Source of the DNA: CAZSDP01 sp964605665
Lineage (GTDB): Bacteria; Planctomycetota; UBA8108; UBA1146
DNA length: 64,000 nt
NCBI GenBank assembly: GCA_964605665.1
Contig: CAZSDP010000001.1
Coordinates: forward strand, 267,150-331,149
Direction of reading: 5' to 3'
Positions 45,697 to 54,078 of the stretch are shown here, piece by piece. Position numbers and translations under genes: made by a program. A model generated the notes under the pieces. The model had not been told where the DNA came from, did not search any database, and was given only the letters and a program-made list of their open reading frames with translations. Position 1 is the stretch's first letter; each line of letters starts with the position of its first letter.

Positions 45697-46911
45697 TCAG
45701 TGGTCTCGATCGATCAAGGCGGGTACAGGGAATGCCTCGTCGAACTTCGCTGGAACAGGACGAGGAACTGCTCGACCCTCTTCAGTCGAAATATAGAAGG
45801 GGCGCTCATGGGGAGGCCAGCGACGAAGGGAGTACTCAATATCTCCGAGGAAATCCTCTCCCCCCATCCGAGCGAGTTGCTCCACTCCAAAGGTGTAGAC
45901 GTCGAGGCTCTCGACCTCGAGCAAATCGAGAAGATAGTAAGGGAGTGAGCGTCGATCTTCGTCTTCGAGGCGCCGCAGAGCACGTACTCGAAGATCCCAG
46001 TGTTTTGAGGAAAGAAGACGGGCGATCGCCTCCGCATGGAATCTGATCTGCTCTGAGCCCAAGGCGTCGAGAGCAGCACTCGCATGGCGATATTCACCTG
46101 ATGAAAGGAGTCGACTCACCGCTCCGGAGTCCTCGGGACGCCCATAAGCAACCAACGCGAGCAGAACTTCTGGGTGTACCGCTTCACCCTCCTGACAACG
46201 CTCTCGAAGACTGGGCAAAATTCGAGGATCACCGAGGCTCTTCGCTGCTCGAGCGACCACTGCAGTGATCGATTCAGATCGGTCCAAGAGGAGAGCGTCC
46301 CGAATCAGCAAGAAGGCCCAATCGGAATCGCTGCGACGTGCCACTTCGTAGAGATTCTCCCGAACTCTCCCCGAAGCGTCTCGAGATACCGCGCTGTTGC
46401 GGAGGCGGTCCACGCCTTGAGATGTCTCTCCCAAGAGAGTGACCGCTCGTGCGCGCACCCGGGTGTCTGGGTAATCGAGACAACGCTCAAGAGCAGCGAT
46501 GAAGGCGACTCCCGTCTCCTCTCGGAGCTGGGCGAGATGTCCTCTTTGACGAGGATCGCGATGGTGTCGCAAAGTACGAGGAAGCGCCCCCAAGTCATCC
46601 ACCAATCGACGGATACGATTCCATCTCCAACGAGCCTCCGCACTCTTCGGCTCCCATGAGATCGGAATACGACGCGCCCACCGATCTGCTTCGATGACCA
46701 ACCAGATCGTCGCAGCTTCCCGCTTTTGCCAGTCGTCATCATCCAGCTCCTCGATGGCTTTCGCGACCTCGACTTCTAAGTCGATCGGCAAGCTCGCCGC
46801 GATCGACAGATCCTCTGCGGGCATCGTTGCCGAATCATCTTCGGCGCCGACGGAAGAAAAGAGGTAGAGGACCCCAAGGAGGGCAAGAATCGGGGTAAAT
46901 CGTGGATACAC
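45697..46911 (-). CDS. Secreted HEAT-repeat protein
   Basis: The 404-residue product starts at a GTG with GGAG upstream and has a signal peptide (FTPILALLGVLYLFSSVGA). From about residue 135 to 360 it has a row of HEAT-like helical repeats, for example CLDYPDTRVRARAVTLLGE and LSSKHWDLRVRALRRLED. No enzymatic domain is seen. It resembles the other HEAT proteins of the window in organisation, and I infer a periplasmic or surface scaffold. Confidence 0.78.
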   Translation of the reverse strand: MYPRFTPILALLGVLYLFSSVGAEDDSATMPAEDLSIAASLPIDLEVEVAKAIEELDDDDWQKREAATIWLVIEADRWARRIPISWEPKSAEARWRWNRIRRLVDDLGALPRTLRHHRDPRQRGHLAQLREETGVAFIAALERCLDYPDTRVRARAVTLLGETSQGVDRLRNSAVSRDASGRVRENLYEVARRSDSDWAFLLIRDALLLDRSESITAVVARAAKSLGDPRILPSLRERCQEGEAVHPEVLLALVAYGRPEDSGAVSRLLSSGEYRHASAALDALGSEQIRFHAEAIARLLSSKHWDLRVRALRRLEDEDRRSLPYYLLDLLEVESLDVYTFGVEQLARMGGEDFLGDIEYSLRRWPPHERPFYISTEEGRAVPRPVPAKFDEAFPVPALIDRDH

Positions 46912-47158
46912 GGCAAGACTCCGGGAATGGCAGAGCCGGGTGAGGAGTGAGGAACCTCCATTGTACCACCGGTCGCGAATCTCGCTTTATCGAGGCCTCG
47001 AGAGCCGAATCGCTCCTGGTCGCACGATCCCTAAAAGCCCTCCACGACGTCAGATCTGGAGATCTTCGGTCGATCTCTGATCTCTCTGCCTCGAGCCCGC
47101 CAGTTTGTCGAATTGCTCCATTCCGTATTACTCTTGAGAGACCTGGAAAGGACCCTCG

Positions 47159-47668
47159 ATGACGAACCAACCCCCCACCACTGTCGAACCCGCCCAATTG
47201 GTGGCAGTTCTTCGAGGCTACATTCGGAGTGAAGTCACGACGATTCTCCAGCAGTCGATCGATCAGGCGGTTGGAGACGCCATCACGGAAATTCGTACCA
47301 CCGTCGACGAGAAGCTCAGCACCCTCGCTGCCACGGGAGGTTCCCCTGTCGACCAAGAGATCGCCCCATCGACGTTGCTGAAGATCGTTCCCGAGCTCTG
47401 CTCGACTCCTGAGTTCCAGTCTGAGATTCGCAAGCAGCTCGAAAGCGCATTTCAGGGGGTCTTACCCGGTTTAGTGCAACGACTCCGAGGAGAGATCGAA
47501 AAGAAACTCCAATCGGGAGAGACGCCTCGCGCGACTAGCGGCGGTAGCTCCGTCAGCGAAGTGGTGAATTCGGACGAACTGAAAGAACTCCTCGAAGATC
47601 GCTTCCGCACGATGCTCACCTATCTCAAACAGGAAGTGATCCCGATGGCGATCGGTCAACGACACTGA
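47159..47668 (+). CDS. Small helical protein of unknown function
   Basis: The 169-residue protein has an ATG with GGAAAGGA upstream and a candidate promoter TTGTCG...TATTAC just before it. It is predicted almost wholly helical with amphipathic segments (VAVLRGYIRSEVTTILQQSIDQAV and FRTMLTYLKQEVIPMA), suggesting a coiled coil or an oligomerisation domain. There is no signal peptide. I do not recognise a family. Confidence 0.62.
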   Translation: MTNQPPTTVEPAQLVAVLRGYIRSEVTTILQQSIDQAVGDAITEIRTTVDEKLSTLAATGGSPVDQEIAPSTLLKIVPELCSTPEFQSEIRKQLESAFQGVLPGLVQRLRGEIEKKLQSGETPRATSGGSSVSEVVNSDELKELLEDRFRTMLTYLKQEVIPMAIGQRH

Positions 47669-47741
47669 TCGAAGACGATCAGGAGTCGAGACGGCCTCGG
47701 CGCAGAGCCCCACCTCTCGTTCACCTCAAGTGCGAGTCGTT

Positions 47742-48794
47742 TCAGCGCCACTGGAGGAGAAGGGTGTGTCCGGAAAACCCGGGCCCAAAGGCCACCATTA
47801 GGGCATGACTCCCCGTTGATACCTTTTGAGCAAGAATCTCTGCGAGGATGTACAGCACCGTCACACTCGACATGTTTCCATGCCGTCGAAGCACCGCTCG
47901 TGACGTGCGAAGGTCTTTTCCATGAGGTTGCAGGAGTTCCTCTGCACGAGAGAGAATCTTCATCGATCCAGGGTGGAACATCATGTGTCTCACATCGGAG
48001 ATCGTCAGTCGATTCCGCGCCAAGAACGGCACGATCAATGACTCTAAATTCTCATCGATCACATCGGGAACAGACTTATCCAAGACAATTTGAAACCCGG
48101 TATTCGTGAGGCGATACCCCATGATATCGGTGGTTTCTTTGAAGTGGACCATCTGCTGGTCGCAAACCACCGGGCGGTTCTCCGCGGCTGAACCGAGGAT
48201 GACGCAGGCAGCCCCGTCTGCGAAGAGTGCCGTCGAAACGATGTTGGCAAACGAAGTGTCCTCTTGTTGAAAAGTAAGAGATGGCAGCTCGACCGCGACC
48301 ACTGCGACAGTGTCTCCTGGATGCGCCCTCAGATAGTCGGTGGCATAGATCAGCCCCGCGGTCCCTCCAGCGCATCCCATCTGGAGAACTGGCAGTCTCT
48401 GTAGGTTCGATTTCAGCTCAAATCGATTCGCCAAATATGCATCGATCGAGGGGATCATGAATCCAGTACAACTGACGGTGATCAGAGAGTCGATGTCGGC
48501 CGCCTCCATCTCGGCATCGCTCAATGCTCTTTCGAACGCTTCACTCGCCAATGACAGGGCACACTCGATGTATCGGTTGTTTTGCTCTTCGAAGCTACGC
48601 GACTGAAAAGTCTCAGCCAAAGACAACGCTGAGCCACGTCGATCGACCTGAATAGCTCGGGAGACGCGATCCAAAGTCGGGAGCGCTTCTGGATCTCGCT
48701 CACCGAGCCAACGCTCCATGTAGGGGAAAATTTCCTCCTTCGTCGAATCATGGTCAGGCTTTGCCGTTGCAACGGTGATGATTTGCGGATCCAC
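47742..48794 (-). CDS. Type III polyketide synthase (chalcone synthase-like)
   Basis: Type III PKS enzymes extend a CoA starter with malonyl-CoA and cyclise it, using one active site. The catalytic triad is complete: Cys141 in QMGCAGG, His274 in FHPGSMKI and Asn307 in RHGNMSS. The GFGPG-like loop near the C-terminus is AFGPGFSGHTLLLQW. The GTG at 48794 has AAAGG upstream and gives 350 residues; TTG or GTG codons up to 48812 are alternatives. No methyltransferase, oxygenase or transporter gene is beside it, so the product (alkylresorcinol, alkylpyrone or other) cannot be inferred. It is convergent with the small helical-protein gene and divergent from the DUF1573 gene. Confidence 0.93.
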   Translation of the reverse strand: MDPQIITVATAKPDHDSTKEEIFPYMERWLGERDPEALPTLDRVSRAIQVDRRGSALSLAETFQSRSFEEQNNRYIECALSLASEAFERALSDAEMEAADIDSLITVSCTGFMIPSIDAYLANRFELKSNLQRLPVLQMGCAGGTAGLIYATDYLRAHPGDTVAVVAVELPSLTFQQEDTSFANIVSTALFADGAACVILGSAAENRPVVCDQQMVHFKETTDIMGYRLTNTGFQIVLDKSVPDVIDENLESLIVPFLARNRLTISDVRHMMFHPGSMKILSRAEELLQPHGKDLRTSRAVLRRHGNMSSVTVLYILAEILAQKVSTGSHALMVAFGPGFSGHTLLLQWR

Positions 48795-49146
48795 GCTCTT
48801 GCCTTTCACCAAAGTTTGGAACGAAGAGAAGAAGCTGAATCAAACCTGTCGCCAGGGGTCATCGACACTTCAGCCACCCGCGTCTCAAAGCTCCAGTCTG
48901 ACTCTCCCTCGGAGAAGACCGACGACCCGGCGCTTTATCGAGGACGAGATCGCGGATTCGCGGCTTCATCATCGCAGATCAGAGAGGACGGCTCGACAAC
49001 GGGGGGTCCAATCCTCAAAGTATTCTCCGCAGGAGCTGGGCCGCGCCTCATTCCCACTCGGCGAACCGGAACAGCGTAACTCGGAAACTCGCGATTCGGT
49101 TCCTGCTTCAGCTCGTAAGAGCGCCCCATTGCGAAAGGAACCGACG
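48795..49146. other. Intergenic region between divergent PKS and DUF1573 genes
   Basis: This 352-bp region contains the promoters of both neighbours. The plus-strand frame is open through much of it but has no start with a ribosome site other than 49147. Nothing else is evident. Confidence 0.45.
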
Positions 49147-50169
49147 ATGCGATTCATTCCCCGACGGTGGTTACAACCGATCCTTCTCTTCTCGCTCTTC
49201 AACTCTTCAGTCGTCTTGGGATCGGAACTCGCTCCTGAAATCACGCTCGAACCGAGAAGTGCTCGTCTCGGTGCGGTCGGCCATCGCGAAACTCGTACCG
49301 TGGATTTCACTCTCACCAATCATGGCTCCACCCCCCTCACCATCGAAGAAGCAAAACCGAGTTGCTCTTGCATGACCCTCGATTTTTCCCCGAAACCGAT
49401 TCCCGCTGGGGAAGGGCGTCGTGGAACGGTGACGATCGCTTTTGGACGTGGATACGGGAAGTTCCATAAGCAAGTCGATTTCCGCCTAAAGGGTCGTCGA
49501 GATCCGATCTCACTCCATGTCTTTGCCAACTTTCACCCGGGGGTCCGCGTCGAACAACTCGAATTGGTCCTCGACGCCCACTATGGAGGTGGAGGCCCGA
49601 CCCCCACTCAAATCCTGGAGATTCGATCGGTGGTCGCCAAGGGGCCTCCGCCCATCGTGTCGGAGTTAGAGTGGGCTCGCGGTGGAGAGCATCTGACCAT
49701 TCGCACCTTGGAGCCAGGTCGAGACCGCGCGCGCATCGAGGTGGGAGTGGCCGCCGAGCATCCAGCTGGAGCCATCTCCGCCGAGTTGAGAGGCAAAATC
49801 AACGGGCGTACTTTTGTGCTCCCGGTGCGAGGAAATGTGTATCGCGGCATCCGACTTTCACCGCCCCAGGCGAACTTCAACGTGGTCAAAGACGCCAACG
49901 ACTGGGTGGAGGAGGTCGAACTCTTCGCGACCGACGACACTCCATTTAAGATCTTGGATCTCTCATACACGGCACGCCCCAGAGCTCTCGAGCTGATCCC
50001 TGAAATCAAGTCGGAAGAGACTCGTCCGGGCCTCTGGACCATCACGCTCACGATCACTCCGAAGGAAGGCCAGAAGGGGGGGTTTGGGGGAACTCTCAAC
50101 GTCAAAACGGACCACTCCGAGAAGCCAGACCTTCAGATTCAAGTCTTTGGACACCTTCGTGGGCAATGA
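49147..50169 (+). CDS. Secreted DUF1573 (Ig-like) protein
   Basis: The ATG at 49147 follows GAAAGGA and gives a signal peptide (LQPILLFSLFNSSVVLGSE). Residues about 30-125 form a DUF1573 domain: an immunoglobulin-like fold with the characteristic LTNHGSTPLTIEEAKPSCSCM, where the CSC pair is typical. A second beta-rich part follows to residue 340. DUF1573 proteins are common in planctomycetes and Bacteroidetes and are exported, but their role is unknown. It is followed 82 bp later by lpxD. Confidence 0.85.
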   Translation: MRFIPRRWLQPILLFSLFNSSVVLGSELAPEITLEPRSARLGAVGHRETRTVDFTLTNHGSTPLTIEEAKPSCSCMTLDFSPKPIPAGEGRRGTVTIAFGRGYGKFHKQVDFRLKGRRDPISLHVFANFHPGVRVEQLELVLDAHYGGGGPTPTQILEIRSVVAKGPPPIVSELEWARGGEHLTIRTLEPGRDRARIEVGVAAEHPAGAISAELRGKINGRTFVLPVRGNVYRGIRLSPPQANFNVVKDANDWVEEVELFATDDTPFKILDLSYTARPRALELIPEIKSEETRPGLWTITLTITPKEGQKGGFGGTLNVKTDHSEKPDLQIQVFGHLRGQ

Positions 50170-50251
50170 AAATCGGTGCTTGACCGCTGAAGCTGGAGCA
50201 CGTCTCCTGTTCCGTTCAAATCTAGGCTGAATCTCGAAGGAGTCGAGGAAC

Positions 50252-51289
50252 GTGACCACTGCCGGAGAACTCGCTACGAAACTCGGAGCTACCCTTCGAG
50301 GAGATGGAAAACGCCAGGTCGCCGCAATCCGTCCGCCGGAGAGCGCCGGGCCCACCGACTTAGCATATCTCGCAGACGATCGGCCTGTTCCTTCCGAGTT
50401 GTCGGCCCAAGTGATTCTCATCGGAGAGAAGAGGACGGTCGAAGGCTTACCGGAAGACGCGACTCTATTACTCCATCCAAATGCCCACCTCGCATTTGCC
50501 GAAGCGATCGCTCTGCTGATGCCGGTTGCGAGGAGCCCGTTTGTCGGCGTCTCCGACGCCGCGAACATCGATGCGTCCAGTTCCGTGGGAAAAGACGCAA
50601 GCATCGCTCCGGGAGTGGTGATCGGACCGCGCGTCCAGATCGGCGATCGGGTCCGCCTCGATCCTGGGGTCGTGATCCTCTCCGACTGTGTGATCGGTCA
50701 CGACGTGGAACTCCACGCCAACGTCACACTCTACGCCCACTGCAAGATTGGAGATCGCTCCCGCTGTCTCGCTGGCGCAGTGGTCGGCGCCGATGGATTC
50801 GGATTTGTCCCGACCGAAAAGGGTTCGGTCCGGGTCCCCCACGTAGGAGGAGTACAGATCGGTTCAGATGTCGAAATCGGAGCAAATGCGACGATCGACC
50901 GAGGAGTCTTGGAAGATACCCAGATCCTCGACGGCACAAAATTGGACAACCTCTGCCACATCGCCCACAACTGCGAGATCGGTCCCGCTGCGGTCTTCGC
51001 GGCCCAGGTCGGGATCGCGGGATCGAGTCGAGTTGGATCTGGCGTCGTCATGGGAGGCCAAAGTGGCGCCGCTGGGCATCTCGAGATCGGTGATGCCTGT
51101 CGGGTTGGAGCGAGGGCTGGAGTGATTCAGAGTGTTCCACGAGGAGTGGAAGTCCACGGATTCCCCGCGATCCCCGCTCCCCAAGCACGACGCTCCTTCA
51201 TCTTGATGCAGCATTTGCCAGAGTTCCGTCGCCAGATCCAAGTCCTCGCCTCTCGCGTCGAAGAGCTCGCGAAAAAGCTCGCGGAGTAA
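50252..51289 (+). CDS. lpxD: UDP-3-O-(3-hydroxyacyl)glucosamine N-acyltransferase
   Basis: LpxD adds the second acyl chain to the deacetylated sugar in lipid A synthesis. The 345-residue protein starts at GTG after GAAGGAG, has an N-terminal uridine-binding domain (to about 100), a left-handed beta-helix with hexapeptide repeats, the catalytic histidine in LCHIAHNCEIG, and a C-terminal helix. Together with lpxA, lpxC and glmU the window holds the four enzymes up to diacyl UDP-diaminoglucosamine, but lpxD is 15 kb from the others. It is convergent with the glycosyltransferase gene, 16 bp apart. Confidence 0.95.
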   Translation: MTTAGELATKLGATLRGDGKRQVAAIRPPESAGPTDLAYLADDRPVPSELSAQVILIGEKRTVEGLPEDATLLLHPNAHLAFAEAIALLMPVARSPFVGVSDAANIDASSSVGKDASIAPGVVIGPRVQIGDRVRLDPGVVILSDCVIGHDVELHANVTLYAHCKIGDRSRCLAGAVVGADGFGFVPTEKGSVRVPHVGGVQIGSDVEIGANATIDRGVLEDTQILDGTKLDNLCHIAHNCEIGPAAVFAAQVGIAGSSRVGSGVVMGGQSGAAGHLEIGDACRVGARAGVIQSVPRGVEVHGFPAIPAPQARRSFILMQHLPEFRRQIQVLASRVEELAKKLAE

Positions 51290-51305
51290 TCCTCTCCCCG
51301 AGCCT

Positions 51306-52481
51306 CTACCGAAGCGGGACGTCACCCCCTTGTGAGACGACCTGATCGAAAAGGTCGTCATATTGGTGAATCACCTCGCTCCAACTAAATTTCTCTGTGA
51401 ACGCGATGATCTCCTCCCGAAGTGAACTTCTCTCCCCACTCCTGACCAATTCGATCCCCGCCTCGAGTGCGTCCGCTGACGAAGTTCCAGCGCGATACAG
51501 AAATGGGAACTGCCGAGCGGCAGGAGGAAGGAGCTCTGGATAGGCGAGATCGGCGGGGAGAATCGGAAGAAGTCCTAGCCGGAGGGACTCCAAGGTAGAG
51601 AGACCGAAGAACTCGTGGCGCGCCGTCGACATCGTCAGGTCACCTTCCGCAAGAGCCACGAGGTAGCGGTCGCGATCGGCAACAAATTCTCCCTCGATCA
51701 AGTCGTCGCCGAGAAGGTCTCTCAGCTTCTCGAGAGCGGGAGGAACCTCGCGAAAGCGTTGTCCCAGCAGCCGAACCCGAAATCGCACTCCTCGCGATCG
51801 ACACTCTTGCACCGCTTGCAAGAATCGATCAGGCCCCTTGTCGTACTCCCAACGGTGACACCAAACCACGGTCGGGGTCTCGGTCGGTGAAGAAAGATCG
51901 CCCCGCTCGACCTCGGTTCCCAAGGGAAGAACCACCGATCGCTCCGCGAAGAGGCGCGGTAGCTCTCGAGTGTCGACATCGGTCACCGGGCGTAAGAGCT
52001 CCGGTAGCGCCTCGAGAAACTCCTGACGATGGTAGTGGGAATGAAAAATCACTTTGCGCGCGGCCAACCCCGCATGCAAATGGCTGAAGGCGAAGTGAAG
52101 ATCTCTGCTTTCACCCTCTTGCAACGGGTAGGTCAGTTGATTCTCGTGGAAGTCGACCACCATCGGGATCCCACGCCAACTCGGCGGCAGCAGCCCGATC
52201 AACTCGGCGATCGACAGGTATTCAGAAGCGACGATCAGATCGGGCGGAGGTCGATTTTCGGCAACCTCGCGCTGGGCCCGCTGCGCAAAGTGAAAACTCG
52301 CAGTTCGCATGCGCAGCTTCCAGTGGCGAGGGGGAAGGATCTCCACGCTGATCTGATGGCGACTGTGATCTCTCAACCCTTCCCAAAAGAGGCGATGGGA
52401 AAGCGCCGCATAAGGCTCCCAAACGGCGATGCGTAATGAACGATCGGCTGCCAAACCGCAGGAGGTGTCTTCTTCGTCCAC
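51306..52481 (-). CDS. GTDC1/QTMAN-like glycosyltransferase (tRNA-queuosine alpha-mannosyltransferase family)
   Basis: This 391-residue protein follows closely the layout of animal GTDC1, now known as the tRNA-queuosine alpha-mannosyltransferase (QTMAN): PPRHWKLRMRTAS near residue 50, VVDFHENQLTYPLQ near 110, WCHRWEYDKGPDRF near 207 and STARHEFFGLSTLES followed by LAYPELLP near 285-317. The GTB fold has an N-terminal DUF3524-type domain and a C-terminal GT4 domain. The GTG start has GAGGAGG upstream. Family membership is well supported; that it mannosylates queuosine in this bacterium is inference, as bacterial members are not well characterised. A tRNA-Ala gene is 109 bp away and selU lies just beyond. 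Confidence 0.85.
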   Translation of the reverse strand: MDEEDTSCGLAADRSLRIAVWEPYAALSHRLFWEGLRDHSRHQISVEILPPRHWKLRMRTASFHFAQRAQREVAENRPPPDLIVASEYLSIAELIGLLPPSWRGIPMVVDFHENQLTYPLQEGESRDLHFAFSHLHAGLAARKVIFHSHYHRQEFLEALPELLRPVTDVDTRELPRLFAERSVVLPLGTEVERGDLSSPTETPTVVWCHRWEYDKGPDRFLQAVQECRSRGVRFRVRLLGQRFREVPPALEKLRDLLGDDLIEGEFVADRDRYLVALAEGDLTMSTARHEFFGLSTLESLRLGLLPILPADLAYPELLPPAARQFPFLYRAGTSSADALEAGIELVRSGERSSLREEIIAFTEKFSWSEVIHQYDDLFDQVVSQGGDVPLR

Positions 52482-52589
52482 AACCAGATCCTCCTCGATC
52501 GACTGATTCTGTCAGCAGAGGGATTCTATTGCCGAGGAGCCGAGGAGCGACTATAAGCGGCGGTTCACATCGCCATCCGCGACACTTCA

Positions 52590-52665
52590 GGGCCCGTAGC
52601 TCAGCTGGGAGAGCGCTGCGTTCGCAACGCAGAGGTCAGGGGTTCGAACCCCCTCGGGTCCACCA
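52590..52665 (+). tRNA. tRNA-Ala (CGC)
   Basis: All arms pair: acceptor GGGCCCG/CGGGTCC with one G-T, anticodon stem CTGCG/CGCAG with loop TTCGCAA giving CGC, T arm with loop TTCGAAC. The discriminator is A and CCA is encoded. Confidence 0.96.
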
Positions 52666-52672
52666 GAAACAA

Positions 52673-52704
52673 CCCTCGCAAGCGATCGAGCTTGCGGGGG
52701 TTTT
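52673..52704 (+). terminator. Terminator of tRNA-Ala
   Basis: An 11-bp stem (CCCTCGCAAGC with GCTTGCGGGGG, one T-G pair) and TTTT follow the tRNA by seven bases. The selU stop codon on the other strand begins at its edge, so the hairpin may serve both. Confidence 0.75.
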
Positions 52705-53816
52705 CACATCTCAGGTGAAAAATCCCCCCCATCGAGCCGATCGACCAATTCTTCGGCAGTCTCTCTTGGCGATCGATACTCGATCGTAGCGACCGGCTCT
52801 CCTCGATGGGAACCAAATCGATAGCGCGGGTCATAGTGATCATCGAGAAGTCGTTCGACCACGCGATCGATCTCTCCCCGCTGCAGCTGCTCTCGCATCC
52901 GAGCGACTCCCACTACCCCGATTCTCGGATATGCGGCCAAAGGACCCAAGCATTCAACGACCGCTGCAATTCGAGCCGTCCGATCTTGGTCCTCACCCAG
53001 ATAGTCACGACGCAAATTGTCGACCCGTTGTAAGAGCGATGCCCGCAAATCGACTCGTGGAGCGGAGCGCATCGCAGAGAACAACTCAGAAGGAATCTCC
53101 CGATTTCCGATGCGACGCGACTCTGCTTCAATCAAAGTCCAAGGGCCAGTCAGACAGTCGAGCTCCTTCAAAAGATCGCTCTCAAATTTCTTCTGACTCA
53201 CCGGGTGCAAACCAACGGAACCCAATACTGAGGAACGGTGCTGAGCGAGTCCCTCCAAATCGAGGACTTGGGTGGGACGCAATTGAGCGACCTCTCGCAG
53301 GACCGCCGTCTTGCCGCAGCCGGTCAGCCCGTCGAGAAGAACCGGGCGAGGGATGCGCAGGTTCTGGAGTCGCTCTCGAACACGAGAACGATAACTGCGG
53401 TAACCCCCCTCTAACTGAAAAACCACCGCTCCTCGGTCGCGAAGCAGGCGAGTCACCGCTGCGGAGCGTTCTCCACCACGGGCGCAACAGATCACCCGGA
53501 CTCTGCGATCTCGCCCCTGGAAAGATGTGTCGAGTTGCAGGGCGCGGATCAACTTTTCAAGGAACTCTTCGAGCCGAGCCCGTACTCTCGGCTCACCCCA
53601 TCCTCGGGCTTCCACATCACCGAACTCCCGAAAGAGTGTGCCAACGATTTCACGCTCCCGGTCGGAGAAGAGGGGGACCGATTTTGCGCCCGGGATATGA
53701 TCCTCTCCGTACTCCACCGGGGAGCGTACATCGACGATCTGCATCTGCGCAAAATCGAGATCTTCGATCGAAATGTGGGGGACGATTGTCGATCGCTGCC
53801 CAGACCGATTCGCCAC
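52704..53816 (-). CDS. selU: tRNA 2-selenouridine synthase
   Basis: SelU (MnmH, YbbB) replaces sulfur by selenium in 2-thiouridine at the wobble position of tRNA-Lys, Glu and Gln, through a geranylated intermediate, using selenophosphate. The N-terminal rhodanese domain has IVDVRSPVEY and the active cysteine in CCARGGERS (Cys110 or 111), and the C-terminal P-loop domain has GLTGCGKT near 163. GTG at 53816 gives 370 residues, the E. coli size; a GTG at 53915 is the alternative. No selD or selA is in the window. tRNA-Glu, tRNA-Lys and tRNA-Gln genes are all present in the window. Confidence 0.93.
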   Translation of the reverse strand: MANRSGQRSTIVPHISIEDLDFAQMQIVDVRSPVEYGEDHIPGAKSVPLFSDREREIVGTLFREFGDVEARGWGEPRVRARLEEFLEKLIRALQLDTSFQGRDRRVRVICCARGGERSAAVTRLLRDRGAVVFQLEGGYRSYRSRVRERLQNLRIPRPVLLDGLTGCGKTAVLREVAQLRPTQVLDLEGLAQHRSSVLGSVGLHPVSQKKFESDLLKELDCLTGPWTLIEAESRRIGNREIPSELFSAMRSAPRVDLRASLLQRVDNLRRDYLGEDQDRTARIAAVVECLGPLAAYPRIGVVGVARMREQLQRGEIDRVVERLLDDHYDPRYRFGSHRGEPVATIEYRSPRETAEELVDRLDGGDFSPEM

Positions 53817-54078
53817 TCGCCCCTCGCTGGGAGGGTCGGTCAACGCCCCAGATAGGGCGAAATCGTGCGTTTTTTCGATTCCTCCAGGGCAGGGCACTCG
53901 AAAAGTCCTCTCCACTTGTCCAATCGAGGAAGCTCAGAGTCTTCTCTGGACTCCCTGCGGGGTGGAGTATAACAGCAGCGCTCCCCGGCACTCCCCACCC
54001 ACTCGTGGAAGAGCCAGAAACCGCTACGAAGGCGAAACCCTGGCCCCCTGTCGGGGTTTACAGCAGTAGGAGGACCAC

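Noticed and set aside
48775..49146. N-terminal extension of the DUF1573 gene
   Set aside because: The extension would put 124 unlike residues before a clear signal peptide that starts at 49147 with its own Shine-Dalgarno.
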